DNA from: Sphingomonadaceae bacterium
GTDB taxonomy: Bacteria; Pseudomonadota; Alphaproteobacteria; Sphingomonadales; Sphingomonadaceae
Assembly (NCBI GenBank): GCA_025359685.1
Contig: JANYEY010000096.1
Span: 1-64,000, forward strand
Length of the DNA stretch: 64,000 bases
Direction: 5' to 3'
In this document: positions 46,637 through 56,188 of the stretch, piece by piece
Layout: the number at the start of each line of letters is the position of its first letter
Position numbering within the stretch: the stretch's first letter is position 1
Translations under genes and position numbers: made by a program
Notes under the pieces: generated by a model
What the model was told of the DNA's origin: nothing
The model's input: the letters and a program-made list of their open reading frames with translations, nothing else
Database searches by the model: none

Positions 46637-47785
46637 TCAGTCGACGAATTTCTCCGGGGCGGGGCTGACGATGGTGATCCCGCCGGCGCGGGCTTCACGG
46701 ACTTCGAGCGCGCGTTCGCCGATCCCGTTCGGGGCGAAACGGAACGGACCATCGAGCCCGAGGAAGCCATCGCGATCGGTCATCCGCGCGGTGGGGAAGG
46801 CAGCGCCAATCCGCCAGTCGCGCGCGATCCGCACTGCGAGCAGCACGCTGTCATAGCCAAAGGTGGCAAGGCGGTAGGGCGCCGCGCCGAAGCGCGATTT
46901 GTAGCTATCTGCAAACCGGTGGAAGCGCGTGTCGGAGATCGCCGCGAACCAGGCGCCGCGCAGCGCCGGGGTTTTGCTGAGCGCAAGCTCTCCACTCCAC
47001 AGCTCGGTGCCGAGGATGCGCGGGCCCGCCGCGCCTACCTTGAGTTGCGGCGCGGCCATCGCGGCATACTTGCCCGAATCTGCAATCAATACTGCGTCAT
47101 AGCCGCCGCGCGTGCGCAGGCGGGTGGCGGCGCTGATGACCGAACTGTTCGAGCGGTCATAAGTCTGCGTGCTGACTAGCGTACCCCCTGCCGCCTTGAC
47201 CGCCGCGGCATAGGCCGCGCTGGCGCGGCTGCCATAGCTGCCCTTGGGGGCGAGCAGGGCAAAGCGGTTGACCCCGCGTGAGTGGGCATAGTTGACCACC
47301 CGCTCGATCGCGCCGGAGCTGCTCGTGCCCATCATGAACACGTCGCGCGCCGCCATGTCGGCATCGCTCGAATAGGTGATCAGCGGCACGTGGGAGGCAC
47401 GGGCAATCGCCGCCACCGCCGGAATATCGTCACCGGAGAGCGGACCGAGGATCAGTTTGTTGCCATCGGCCATCGCCCGGGTTGCCGCCGCGGCCGGGCC
47501 TTCACCGGTATCGTAAGTGGTTATGCGGATGGTCTTGGCGTTGGTATCGAGCAGCGCCATTTGCGTGGCATTGGCGATCGACTGGCCCCAAGCAGCTTGC
47601 GGTCCGGTCAGCGGAACCAGCAGGGCGATGCGCTGACGCTTCTGGTCGCTCGGCAGGTTGTCTTCGGGGGTCGGCGCGGGCGGCGGGGTTGCGGCCGGGC
47701 CCTTGGGAATGACCTTGCACCCGGCCAGCGCGGTGACCGCAGCGAGCATCAGCAGCCGGCGGCGGCCCAGTTGCGTTTCGAACAT
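46637..47785 (-). CDS. LpoA-like lipoprotein, penicillin-binding protein activator
   Basis: The 382-residue product has a lipoprotein signal with lipobox ALAGC (Cys22 or so), a Pro-rich linker, and a periplasmic type I binding-protein fold: RIALLVPLTGPQAAWGQSIANA, LILGPLSGDDIPAVAAIA, DVFMMGTSSS. This is the YraM/LpoA C-terminal domain family, whose members stimulate PBP1A in enterics. ATG at 47785 is 28 bases from the divergent rsmI, the same gene neighbour as in E. coli. Confidence 0.9.
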   Translation of the reverse strand: MFETQLGRRRLLMLAAVTALAGCKVIPKGPAATPPPAPTPEDNLPSDQKRQRIALLVPLTGPQAAWGQSIANATQMALLDTNAKTIRITTYDTGEGPAAAATRAMADGNKLILGPLSGDDIPAVAAIARASHVPLITYSSDADMAARDVFMMGTSSSGAIERVVNYAHSRGVNRFALLAPKGSYGSRASAAYAAAVKAAGGTLVSTQTYDRSNSSVISAATRLRTRGGYDAVLIADSGKYAAMAAPQLKVGAAGPRILGTELWSGELALSKTPALRGAWFAAISDTRFHRFADSYKSRFGAAPYRLATFGYDSVLLAVRIARDWRIGAAFPTARMTDRDGFLGLDGPFRFAPNGIGERALEVREARAGGITIVSPAPEKFVD

Positions 47786-47812
47786 GCCTTGTCGCTCCCC
47801 TCGGGTCGGTCC

Positions 47813-48646
47813 ATGGTCAAGGCCATGGCACTTGATCCGGGACTCTACATTGTTGCGACGCCGATTGGCAATCTGGGCGATGTATCGGCCCGCGCGGCGG
47901 CGGTACTCGGTGGCGTAGCTGCGGTGGCCTGTGAGGACACCCGGGTTACCGGCAAGCTGCTGCACCACCTGGGGATCAAGCAGAAGCTGATCCGCTATGA
48001 CGATCACGCGAGCGACGCGACCCGCGATCATATCCTTGGCCTGGCCGCGACCGCGCCGATTGCGCTGGTCAGCGATGCCGGCACGCCATTGATTTCGGAT
48101 CCGGGCTATCAACTGGTCTTAGCTGCGCGCGAATTGGGAATAGCGGTGACCAGCATCCCCGGGCCCAGCGCGGTCATCGTCGCGCTGACTCTGGCCGGTC
48201 TGCCCAGCGACAGGTTCCTGTTCGCAGGCTTCCTGCCGACCAAGGCCAAGGCCCGGCGCGAAGTGCTGAACGAGCTGGCGACCGTGCGGGCGACGCTGGT
48301 GTTTTACGAAACCGCGCCGAGGCTTGCGGTGTCGCTTGGCGCAATTGATGAAGTGCTTGCGGGCCGGCCGGTCTCAGTAGCTCGCGAGCTTACCAAAAAG
48401 TTCGAGGAATGCCGCACCGGAACTCCGGTCGAGTTGATCGCACATTACGCCGCGCATCCGCCCAAGGGCGAAATTGTGCTGGTGATCGGCCCGCCCGGCG
48501 CGGTGGAGACCAATCCCGCCGATGCCGAAGCACTGCTGGTCGCCGCGTTGCAAAACCTCAAGCCTTCGCAGGCCGCCGCCGAAGTTGCCCGCGCCACCGG
48601 ACTTGATCGCAAGGCGCTTTACGCGCGGGCGCTGGAACTCAAGTGA
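47813..48646 (+). CDS. rsmI: 16S rRNA 2'-O-methyltransferase RsmI (C1402)
   Basis: The 277-residue SAM enzyme shows GLYIVATPIGNLGDVSARA, the family's TPIGNLxD signature, with CEDTRVTGKLL, SDAGTPLISDPGYQLV and IPGPSAVIVAL. It 2'-O-methylates cytidine 1402 of 16S rRNA. ATG 47813 or 47825 (MALDPG) could both serve; the first leaves four extra residues. The stop overlaps the GTG of yraN. Confidence 0.95.
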   Translation: MVKAMALDPGLYIVATPIGNLGDVSARAAAVLGGVAAVACEDTRVTGKLLHHLGIKQKLIRYDDHASDATRDHILGLAATAPIALVSDAGTPLISDPGYQLVLAARELGIAVTSIPGPSAVIVALTLAGLPSDRFLFAGFLPTKAKARREVLNELATVRATLVFYETAPRLAVSLGAIDEVLAGRPVSVARELTKKFEECRTGTPVELIAHYAAHPPKGEIVLVIGPPGAVETNPADAEALLVAALQNLKPSQAAAEVARATGLDRKALYARALELK

Positions 48647-48996
48647 GCAGCTGGGCTGAGCGCGAGGCGCGCGGGCGCCGCGGTGAAGCGCTTGCCGCAT
48701 GGTACTTGCGGCTCAAGGGCTGGAGCATTGTAGCCCGGCGGGTGAAGACCCCGCGCGGGGAGATTGATCTCATCGCGCGGCGCGGCCGGGTGCTCGCCTT
48801 CGTCGAAGTGAAATGGCGGGCGAGTGCCGCCGAACTTGATTTAGCGATCGATGATTATCGCCTACGGCGGGTTCGTGCTGCTGCTGAGGCTGTCGGCCAT
48901 CGCTATGCAGGCGCGGGTGACGAGCAAAGGATCGATGTCATCCTCCTTGCGCCGGGGCGGTTCCCTCGCCACATGGCGAATACATTGATGCCCTGA
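48643..48996 (+). CDS. YraN/UPF0102 nuclease-fold protein
   Basis: The 117-residue protein shows GEIDLIARRGRVLAFVEVKWR, a PD-(D/E)xK-type pattern of Holliday-junction-resolvase-like nucleases (UPF0102/YraN). It starts at GTG 48643 inside the rsmI stop (GTGA). The lpoA-rsmI-yraN neighbourhood is widely conserved. Nuclease activity is inferred from the fold only. Confidence 0.93.
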   Translation: MSSWAEREARGRRGEALAAWYLRLKGWSIVARRVKTPRGEIDLIARRGRVLAFVEVKWRASAAELDLAIDDYRLRRVRAAAEAVGHRYAGAGDEQRIDVILLAPGRFPRHMANTLMP

Positions 48997-49014
48997 GCGG
49001 AGTTTACGATTGCC

Positions 49015-49971
49015 ATGAGCCTGCGCGTCGCCGTCCAGATGGACCCGCTTGAAACGATCAATATTGGCGGGGATTCAAGCTTCGCGCTGATGCTCGCGGC
49101 GCAGGCGCGGGGGCACAGCCTGTTCTACTACGATGTGAAGTCGCTGGCCTATGATAGCGGCAGGCTCACCGCTTGGGCCGCCCCGGTCACTGTCCAGCGT
49201 GAGGCGGGCAACCACTACGCCGCGGACGATCACCGCCAGATCGATTTGGTCAACGATGTCGACGTGGTGCTGATGCGGCAGGATCCGCCGTTCGATTTAA
49301 GCTATATCACCGCAACGCATTTGCTTGAGCGGCTCGAAGGCCAGACCCTGGTGGTCAACGATCCGGCCAGCGTCCGCAACGCGCCTGAGAAGGTCTTCGT
49401 GCTCGACTTTGCGCGGTACATGCCGCCGACCCTGATCGCGCGGCGGATCGAGGATGTCCGCGCGTTCCATGCCCGCTACCCCGGCGACCTCGTCATGAAG
49501 CCGCTCCATGGCAACGGCGGCAAGGCGGTGATCCGCATTCCGGCCGACGGCAGCAACCTGGGTGCGCTGATCGAACTGTTCGACAATGCCTGGGTTGAAC
49601 CGCACATGTTCCAGCCGTTCCTCGAGGAGATCAGCGAAGGCGACAAGCGCATCGTGCTGGTTGACGGCGAGATCGCCGGCGCGATCAACCGACGTCCCGG
49701 CGCGGGCGAATTCCGCTCGAACCTGGCGCAAGGCGGTTATGCCGAAGCGACCACATTGACCGCGCGCGAGGAAGATATCTGCGCCGCGATGGGGCCTGAA
49801 CTCAAGAAGCGCGGGTTGGTCTTCGTCGGCATCGACGTGATCGGCGGCAAGTGGCTGACCGAGATCAACGTCACCTCGCCCACCGGGATCGTGGCGATCG
49901 ACAAGTTCAACGGCACCGATACTCCGGGGCTGATCTGGGAGGCGATCGAGGGGCGCGTCGGCCGAGGTTGA
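49015..49971 (+). CDS. gshB: Glutathione synthetase
   Basis: The 318-residue ATP-grasp enzyme ligates glycine to gamma-glutamylcysteine. Seen are VVLMRQDPPFDLSYI, RNAPEKVFVLDFARYMPPTL, the ATP motif VMKPLHGNGGKAVIRI, and VGIDVIGGKWLTEINVTSPTGI near the end. It supplies GSH used, for example, by the glutaredoxin fusion elsewhere in the window. It follows yraN by 18 bases. Confidence 0.97.
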   Translation: MSLRVAVQMDPLETINIGGDSSFALMLAAQARGHSLFYYDVKSLAYDSGRLTAWAAPVTVQREAGNHYAADDHRQIDLVNDVDVVLMRQDPPFDLSYITATHLLERLEGQTLVVNDPASVRNAPEKVFVLDFARYMPPTLIARRIEDVRAFHARYPGDLVMKPLHGNGGKAVIRIPADGSNLGALIELFDNAWVEPHMFQPFLEEISEGDKRIVLVDGEIAGAINRRPGAGEFRSNLAQGGYAEATTLTAREEDICAAMGPELKKRGLVFVGIDVIGGKWLTEINVTSPTGIVAIDKFNGTDTPGLIWEAIEGRVGRG

Positions 49972-49978
49972 TCTTCTG

Positions 49979-50572
49979 ATGGCCGAATGGATTCTGAACC
50001 TTATCGAGCAAGGCGGCTATTGGGGCATCGCCTTGCTCATGTTCATCGAGAACGTCTTTCCCCCCATTCCGAGCGAGCTGATCATGGGCGTTGGCGGCAT
50101 TGCCGTTGCGCGCGGGACAATGACCTTCTGGCCGCTGCTGATCGCGGGGACAATCGGGTCGACGCTGGGGAATTACCTGTGGTTCCTGCTTGGTGATCGG
50201 TGGGGATATCAGCGGCTAGAGCCGTTCGTGGCGCGCTGGGGCCGCTGGCTGACCATGCGTTGGAGCGATGTCGAGGACGCCAGCGCGTTCTTCCAGCGCC
50301 ACGGCCAATGGGTGGTTTTCCTGATGCGCTTTTCACCATTCCTGCGGACCATGATCTCGCTGCCGGCAGGGCTCAGCCACATGAAGCATTGGAAATTTCT
50401 GATCTTCACCTTTGCTGGTGCAGCGGTGTGGAACACCCTGCTGATCTATGGCGGCAAGTGGCTCGCGGCCTATTTCGACAAGATGCACGAAGTCGCGAGC
50501 GGGGTGATCATCGGGCTGGCAGTCGTCGCCATCGCAGCCTGGCTGTGGCGAGTGTGGCGCTGGCAGGATTAA
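49979..50572 (+). CDS. DedA-family inner-membrane protein
   Basis: The 197-residue DedA/SNARE-associated membrane protein has the re-entrant and transport motifs ENVFPPIPSELIMGVGG, GNYLWFLLGDRWGY and VVFLMRFSPFLRTMISLPAG. DedA proteins help undecaprenyl-phosphate or lipid scrambling and envelope homeostasis. It starts eight bases after gshB. The stop shares TTAA with the convergent xerC. Confidence 0.93.
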   Translation: MAEWILNLIEQGGYWGIALLMFIENVFPPIPSELIMGVGGIAVARGTMTFWPLLIAGTIGSTLGNYLWFLLGDRWGYQRLEPFVARWGRWLTMRWSDVEDASAFFQRHGQWVVFLMRFSPFLRTMISLPAGLSHMKHWKFLIFTFAGAAVWNTLLIYGGKWLAAYFDKMHEVASGVIIGLAVVAIAAWLWRVWRWQD

Positions 50573-51462
50573 CGCTCGCGCGGGTGCGCGTTGCGGTACA
50601 CGTCGAGCAGCGTGGCGGCATCGACCTTGGTGTAGATCTGGGTCGAACCGAGGCTGGCATGGCCGAGCAGTTCCTGCAGCGAACGCAGGTCCGCTCCTGC
50701 GCCAAGCAGGTGCGTGGCGAACGAGTGGCGCAAGGCGTGCGGAGTTGCGCTGGGCGGCAGGCCAAGCACGATCCGCGCCCGCGCCATCGCCTTCTGCACC
50801 ATCCCTTGTGACAGCGGCCCGCCTTTGGCCCCGCGGAACAGGGGTTCGTCCTTGCTCGTGAGCCAGGGGGTCTTGGCGAGGTAATCCGTCACCGCATCGC
50901 GCACCAACGGTAATAGCGGTACGACGCGCTGCTTGTTGCCCTTGCCGGTGACGACAATCGTTTCGCCCAGCGGCAGGGCCGCGCCGGTCAGCGCCAGCGC
51001 TTCGGCAATGCGCATGCCAGCGCCGTAAAGTAGCAGCAGCACCGCCCGGTCGCGCGCGCCGATCCATTCCTCGGCTGCATCCTCGTGAACTGTCGCGGCA
51101 AGGTTGACCGCATCGTCGGGGGTGACCGGGCGCGGGATGCCCTTCTTCACCCGAGGCCCGCGCATTCGCAGCGGCGCGGGATCGGTCATGCCGGCCTGCG
51201 CGCGAGCAAAGGAAATGAACTGCTTGAGCGCGGACAGTTCGCGCGCGGCGCTGGCATTGCTCAACCCCTCGGCGCGGCGCAGCGCGAGCTGGCGGCGCAA
51301 GACTGGCGCCTCAATGCGGGCCAGCAGTCCCCAATCGCTATCGCCCAATTCGTCGAGCAATCTTGCGGCTGCGGCGCCATAGGCCCTTACGGTGTGCGGC
51401 GATCGGCGACGGCCATCGCTGAGGTAATCGTGCCATGCCGCCAGAATATCGGCGCGGGTCAT
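50569..51462 (-). CDS. xerC: Tyrosine recombinase XerC
   Basis: The 297-residue Xer recombinase has an N-terminal SAM-like arm-binding domain, then catalytic residues in GAGMRIAEAL (Arg), GKGNKQRVVPL (Lys), TPHALRHSFATHLL (His and Arg) and LLGHASLGSTQIYTKV (His and Tyr). XerC with XerD resolves chromosome dimers at dif. ATG 51462 overlaps the hemW stop as ATGA; a longer frame to 51855 is antisense-free but unsupported. Confidence 0.95.
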   Translation of the reverse strand: MTRADILAAWHDYLSDGRRRSPHTVRAYGAAAARLLDELGDSDWGLLARIEAPVLRRQLALRRAEGLSNASAARELSALKQFISFARAQAGMTDPAPLRMRGPRVKKGIPRPVTPDDAVNLAATVHEDAAEEWIGARDRAVLLLLYGAGMRIAEALALTGAALPLGETIVVTGKGNKQRVVPLLPLVRDAVTDYLAKTPWLTSKDEPLFRGAKGGPLSQGMVQKAMARARIVLGLPPSATPHALRHSFATHLLGAGADLRSLQELLGHASLGSTQIYTKVDAATLLDVYRNAHPRER

Positions 51463-52610
51463 GCGCCGACCAATCCGGCGGGAACCAATTCGCCGAGCAG
51501 TCCGTCGAGCAGCGGCATGCCTTGCGGCGTGATGCCGATCCGGCCGGCGCGCTCCCAGGCGAGCCCTTGCGCCGCATAGAACTGCAGTTTGGCAGGATCG
51601 ATCAGGTCGCTGAGCGGCAGGCCGAACCGCTGGGTCATCGTCGCCGGGTCGATCCCCTCGCGCAGGCGCAGGCCCATCAGCAGCGCTTCGGCGGCTTGCT
51701 CGCTGGTGCCAAGGCTTCGTTCTTCGGCAATGCCGTGGCCATTGCGCGCGACCGCGCTCAGCCAGTTCTCTGGCTTGCGATGCCGCACAGTCGCTGCGCC
51801 GCCGCGCCTGCCATGCGCTCCGGGGCCGGTCCCGACATAATCCTGATAGCGCCAATAGGTCAGGTTGTGGCGGCTTTCCTCGCCGGGGCGAGCGTGGTTG
51901 CTCACTTCGTAGGCCGGGAGTCCAGCCTGGCCGGTCAGCTCGGCGGTCAGCGCGAACAGGTCGGCAGAGTCATCTTCATCGAGCGGGACGAACTGACCCA
52001 GCCGGACCATGGTCTCGAACCGCGTGCCCGGCTCGATCGTTAGCTGGTAGAGCGAAAGGTGCCCGGTGCCCATGCACAGCGCTCGCTCCAACTCGGCCTT
52101 CCATGCGCTGGCAGTCTGGCCGGGGCGCGCATAGATCAGATCGAACGAGACGCGGGCGAAATGCTGCTGAGCCACGTCGAACGCGGCGAGGCCTTCTTCA
52201 GCATCGTGAAGCCGCCCGAGGAAGCGCAGCGTGTCATTGTCCAGCGCCTGCAGGCCAAGCGAGGCGCGGTTGATCCCGGCGCGCGCGAGGTCGGCATAGT
52301 TTGCTGCTTCGACCGACGATGGATTGCCTTCAAGGGTGATTTCGATCCACGGAGCGAAGCCCCACAAAGTCTCCGCTTCAATCAGCAGGCGTTCGACCAG
52401 CGCGGGCGGCATCAATGAAGGTGTGCCGCCACCGAAGAAGATGCTGTCCAGCCTGTCGCCGCCAGCATGCTCGGCCTCGAATCGCATGTCGGCGAGCAAA
52501 GCCTCCTGCCACTGCGCATGATCGACGCTGTCGCGGACATGGCTGTTGAAGTCGCAATAGGGACACTTGGCGAGGCAGAACGGCCAATGAATGTAAAGCG
52601 CGCGGGCCAT
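51459..52610 (-). CDS. hemW: HemW, radical-SAM haem chaperone
   Basis: The 383-residue radical SAM protein begins LYIHWPFCLAKCPYCDFNSH with the CxxxCxxC iron-sulfur triad, then FFGGGTPSLM and GLQALDNDTLRFLGRLHD. HemW, formerly called oxygen-independent coproporphyrinogen oxidase-like, lacks the extra Cys of true HemN and acts as a haem chaperone. It is coupled by ATGA to xerC. Confidence 0.94.
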   Translation of the reverse strand: MARALYIHWPFCLAKCPYCDFNSHVRDSVDHAQWQEALLADMRFEAEHAGGDRLDSIFFGGGTPSLMPPALVERLLIEAETLWGFAPWIEITLEGNPSSVEAANYADLARAGINRASLGLQALDNDTLRFLGRLHDAEEGLAAFDVAQQHFARVSFDLIYARPGQTASAWKAELERALCMGTGHLSLYQLTIEPGTRFETMVRLGQFVPLDEDDSADLFALTAELTGQAGLPAYEVSNHARPGEESRHNLTYWRYQDYVGTGPGAHGRRGGAATVRHRKPENWLSAVARNGHGIAEERSLGTSEQAAEALLMGLRLREGIDPATMTQRFGLPLSDLIDPAKLQFYAAQGLAWERAGRIGITPQGMPLLDGLLGELVPAGLVGA

Positions 52611-52619
52611 GGCTTGGCC

Positions 52620-53246
52620 TTACCCGCCGAATTGCTCAGCGACCAGCTTGGTGAAGGCATCTGCGCGGTGGCTGATCTTATGCTTTTCGTCCGGGTCGAG
52701 CTCGGCGAAAGTTCGGGTATCGCCCAGCGGCACGAACACCGGATCATAGCCAAAGCCCATCGTCCCGCGCGGCGGCCAGGTCAGCGTGCCATCGGCGCGG
52801 CCTTCGTAGACCGCGTGTTCGCCGTCCGGCCAGGCGACCGCGAGGACGCAGGCGAAATGGCACGACCGGTCCACATCGCTGCCCAGCTCGCACAGCTGGC
52901 CTTCGACCTTGCCCATCGCCATGTACCAGTCACGCCCCGGTTTACCTTCGAACCACTGCCGTTCGGCCCAGTCGGCGGTGTAAACCCCGGGGCGGCCGTC
53001 CAGCGCATTGACGCAAAGCCCCGAATCGTCGGCGAGAGCAGGAAGCCCCGAACCCTCCGCCGCAGCCCGTGCTTTGATCAACGCGTTTGCGGCGAAGGTC
53101 TTGCCGGTTTCCGCCGGCTCGGGCAGCCCGAGCGAGCCCGCCGAAATGCAGTTCAGCCCATATGGCGCGAGCAAGGCGCCGATTTCCTTGAGCTTGCCGG
53201 CGTTATGCGTGGCAATCACCAGAGTTTCGGAGCCGAGCCGCCTCAT
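52620..53246 (-). CDS. rdgB: Non-canonical purine NTP pyrophosphatase (ITPase)
   Basis: The 208-residue HAM1/RdgB enzyme removes ITP, dITP and XTP. Motifs are ATHNAGKLKEI, DDSGLCVNALDGRPGVYTADWA and MGFGYDPVFVP...TFAELDPDEKHKISHRADAF. It lies 10 bases after rph and nine bases before hemW, all on the minus strand. Confidence 0.97.
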   Translation of the reverse strand: MRRLGSETLVIATHNAGKLKEIGALLAPYGLNCISAGSLGLPEPAETGKTFAANALIKARAAAEGSGLPALADDSGLCVNALDGRPGVYTADWAERQWFEGKPGRDWYMAMGKVEGQLCELGSDVDRSCHFACVLAVAWPDGEHAVYEGRADGTLTWPPRGTMGFGYDPVFVPLGDTRTFAELDPDEKHKISHRADAFTKLVAEQFGG

Positions 53247-53256
53247 AGTCTTGCCT

Positions 53257-53970
<714 letters not shown>

Positions 53971-54015
53971 GAATGATCCTTTGTTAGGGTTGTCGACGGG
54001 CTTTGGCGCAACGGG

Positions 54016-54043
54016 GTTGAGCCTGCAAGTGTGCGGCCTACAT
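54016..54043 (+). promoter_or_regulatory. RpoH-like promoter of hrcA
   Basis: GTTG (54016-54019), 17 bases, CCTACAT (54037-54043): close to the alphaproteobacterial RpoH consensus CTTG-N17-CYTATNT, with two mismatches. The predicted start of transcription is about 54050, two or three bases before the hrcA ATG. No CIRCE inverted repeat (TTAGCACTC-N9-GAGTGCTAA) is present. Confidence 0.6.
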
Positions 54044-54052
54044 TGAGGCGTA

Positions 54053-55111
54053 ATGACCAGCCTCCCGATCACTGAACTCGATAGCCGCACCCGCGAGATA
54101 TTTCGTGCAGTTGTGGAGGGCTACCTTGGCACCGGGCAGGCGGTCGGGTCGAAGACGCTGGCCGGAGCAAAAGCTGCGGGCGGGGCGGGGCTCAACCTTT
54201 CGCCGGCCTCGATTCGCTCTGTTTTGCACCAGCTTGAGAGCCTTGGGCTGCTGGCCGCACCGCATACCAGCGCGGGGCGGCTGCCAACCGAGCAAGGCCT
54301 GCGGCTGTTTGTGGATGGGATGATGCAAGTCGCCGAACCTACCGCGCAGGAGCGCGCGGCGATCGAGCGGCAGGTCAGCACGCCGGGCCCAATCGAAGCG
54401 GCTTTGGCCGCCGCCAGCACGGTGCTGTCAGACCTTTCGGCCTGCGCCGGGGTGGTGCTTGTGCCGCGTCGCGATCCGCGGCTCACACATTTGCAGCTGG
54501 TGCCGCTGTCCGCCGGACAGGCGCTGGCGGTGATGGTCGGGGCCGATGGCGGGATCGAGAACCGCGTGGTGCAACTGCCCGTTGATCTACCGCCGGGGGC
54601 ACTCGAGCAGGCATCGAACTACATTTCCTCGCATCTTGGTGGGCGCACCCTGGCGCAGGCTGTCCAAGCTATCCGCGCCGAGATTTCTTCAGGTCAGACT
54701 GCGCTCGACGGCGTCAGCCGCGACCTGGTCGAACGCGGCCTCGCGGTGTGGAGCGCAGACGCCGCTCAGCGCCCGGTCTTGATCGTGCGCGGGCAGGCCA
54801 ACCTGCTCGATGAAAGCGCGCTGACCGATCTGGAGCGGGTGCGGCTGCTGCTTGATGACCTTGAAAACAAGCAGTCGGTCGCCGACCTGCTCAATTCGGC
54901 GCGCGAGGCCGAAGCGACCCGGATTTTCATCGGTGCGGAGAACCGCCTGTTCGCGCTTTCGGGCTCGTCGGTGATCGCTTCACCCTATCGCGACCGAGAG
55001 GGCCGGGTGGTCGGCGTAGTCGGGGTTATCGGGCCGACTTGGTTGAATTATGCGCGGCTCGTCCCCATGGTTGATTTCACCGCCCAATCGCTGGGCAAAT
55101 TGATCGGTTAA
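54053..55111 (+). CDS. hrcA: Heat-inducible transcription repressor HrcA
   Basis: The 352-residue HrcA has the winged helix at the N-terminus ([27 protein letters not shown]), [28 protein letters not shown], and [17 protein letters not shown] at the C-terminus. It normally represses groESL and sometimes dnaK through CIRCE. No CIRCE is seen in this window. It is divergent from rph and 16 bases upstream of grpE. Confidence 0.96.
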   Translation: MTSLPITELDSRTREIFRAVVEGYLGTGQAVGSKTLAGAKAAGGAGLNLSPASIRSVLHQLESLGLLAAPHTSAGRLPTEQGLRLFVDGMMQVAEPTAQERAAIERQVSTPGPIEAALAAASTVLSDLSACAGVVLVPRRDPRLTHLQLVPLSAGQALAVMVGADGGIENRVVQLPVDLPPGALEQASNYISSHLGGRTLAQAVQAIRAEISSGQTALDGVSRDLVERGLAVWSADAAQRPVLIVRGQANLLDESALTDLERVRLLLDDLENKQSVADLLNSAREAEATRIFIGAENRLFALSGSSVIASPYRDREGRVVGVVGVIGPTWLNYARLVPMVDFTAQSLGKLIG

Positions 55112-55127
55112 GCGGAATTTTTTTGAC

Positions 55128-55694
55128 ATGAACGATGAGACCAAACCGCAGGGCGACCCGGCGGCCCAAGCCGAATTGGCAGGTGTGCCCGACGAATTGC
55201 TCGAAAAGTCGGAAAGCCGACTCGACGATGCGCTCGACCGGCTGCGCGATGACCTTGAGGCGGCGAAGCAGGAAATGCTTTACGCCAAGGCCGAAACCCA
55301 GAACGTGCGTCGCCGCCTTGAAAAGGACATTGCCGACGCGCGCGCTTATGCCGCAACCGGCTTTGCGCGCGATATGCTGAGCGTTGCGGACAATCTTTCC
55401 CGTGCTTTGGACGCGGTTCCTCAGGAACTGCGCGAAGATGATCGGATGAACAGCCTGATCGCCGGGATCGAAGCCACGTCGCGTGAGATCGACAAGGTGT
55501 TCGGCATCCACGGCATCACCCGCATCGCCGCGACCGGGCTGCCGCTCGATCCAAACCAGCACCAGGCAATGCTTGAAGTTCCGAATGCCGAGGTCGAGGC
55601 TGGTACGGTGCTGCAAGAACTGCAGGCCGGCTACATGATCAAAGATCGCCTGCTGCGCCCGGCAATGGTGGCGGTGGCGAAGAAGCCGGATTAG
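55128..55694 (+). CDS. grpE: GrpE, nucleotide exchange factor of DnaK
   Basis: The 188-residue GrpE has an N-terminal disordered part and a long helix (DDLEAAKQEMLYAKAETQNVRRRLEKD), then FARDMLSVADNLSRALD and NPNQH-like LDPNQHQAMLEVPNAEVEAGTV. It releases ADP from DnaK. It follows hrcA as in many alphaproteobacteria and probably shares its promoter. The stop TAG shares TTAG with the convergent peptidase gene. Confidence 0.97.
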   Translation: MNDETKPQGDPAAQAELAGVPDELLEKSESRLDDALDRLRDDLEAAKQEMLYAKAETQNVRRRLEKDIADARAYAATGFARDMLSVADNLSRALDAVPQELREDDRMNSLIAGIEATSREIDKVFGIHGITRIAATGLPLDPNQHQAMLEVPNAEVEAGTVLQELQAGYMIKDRLLRPAMVAVAKKPD

Positions 55695-56188
55695 GCGCCA
55701 TTCAAGACCGGCAACCGGGCGAGCCCGCGGTAAGCGGATAGCGCATTTCCGGAACCGGTATTCCACCCCCGCCGCAGCATGAACGCATGCGCGACAATCT
55801 CCGCCTGCTGTTCAATGCCATAGGCGCTGAGAGGCTTTCCCGGCTTCAGCGTGTACGAGTACCGCCGCTGCACTGCGCCCCACAGCGGAACGTACCACCA
55901 GCCCTTGGTCTGCATCTGCCAGACGTGCGTCATCTCGTGGATGAAGTGGGTTTGCAGCACGGGCGAGGCCGCGCTGAAATCGTCGCAGTAGTTCTCACCC
56001 TTGGGATGGAAGTGCAGGTGGCCGGTCGGTGCCATCGTCACGTGGCGCGGGTGGAACGGGAACCATTTGCGCCGCCGCACGGTGACGCGCGCAGGATCGA
56101 TCGCATCACCGAAAACCTCGCGGGCAAGCGCGATTTCGCCGGCGGTTAAGAGCCGTTCACCGCCGACCGGGCAGCCTTCGCCGCTCAG
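55691..56188 (-). CDS. Vgr-related metallopeptidase-like protein (CTG start proposed)
   Basis: The reading frame has the zinc motif HEMTH (IHEMTHVWQ) plus YGIEQQAEIVAHAFMLRRG and is similar to proteins called Vgr-related in sphingomonads. The frame is open upstream to 56200 and codes for LLTAGEIALAREVFGDAIDP, which belongs to the family, yet no ATG, GTG or TTG occurs before GTG 56080. The likely start is CTG 56188, overlapping the stop of the PCu(A)C gene as CTGA; this yields 165 residues. A GAGG is ten bases upstream. Function: soluble Zn protein with unknown substrate. Confidence 0.7.
   Translation of the reverse strand: MSGEGCPVGGERLLTAGEIALAREVFGDAIDPARVTVRRRKWFPFHPRHVTMAPTGHLHFHPKGENYCDDFSAASPVLQTHFIHEMTHVWQMQTKGWWYVPLWGAVQRRYSYTLKPGKPLSAYGIEQQAEIVAHAFMLRRGWNTGSGNALSAYRGLARLPVLNGA

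Noticed and set aside
50569-51855. XerC as mobile-element integrase with a long N-terminus
   Set aside because: The 297-residue form is a standard XerC in a conserved hemW-xerC context; the upstream extension is inside hemW.
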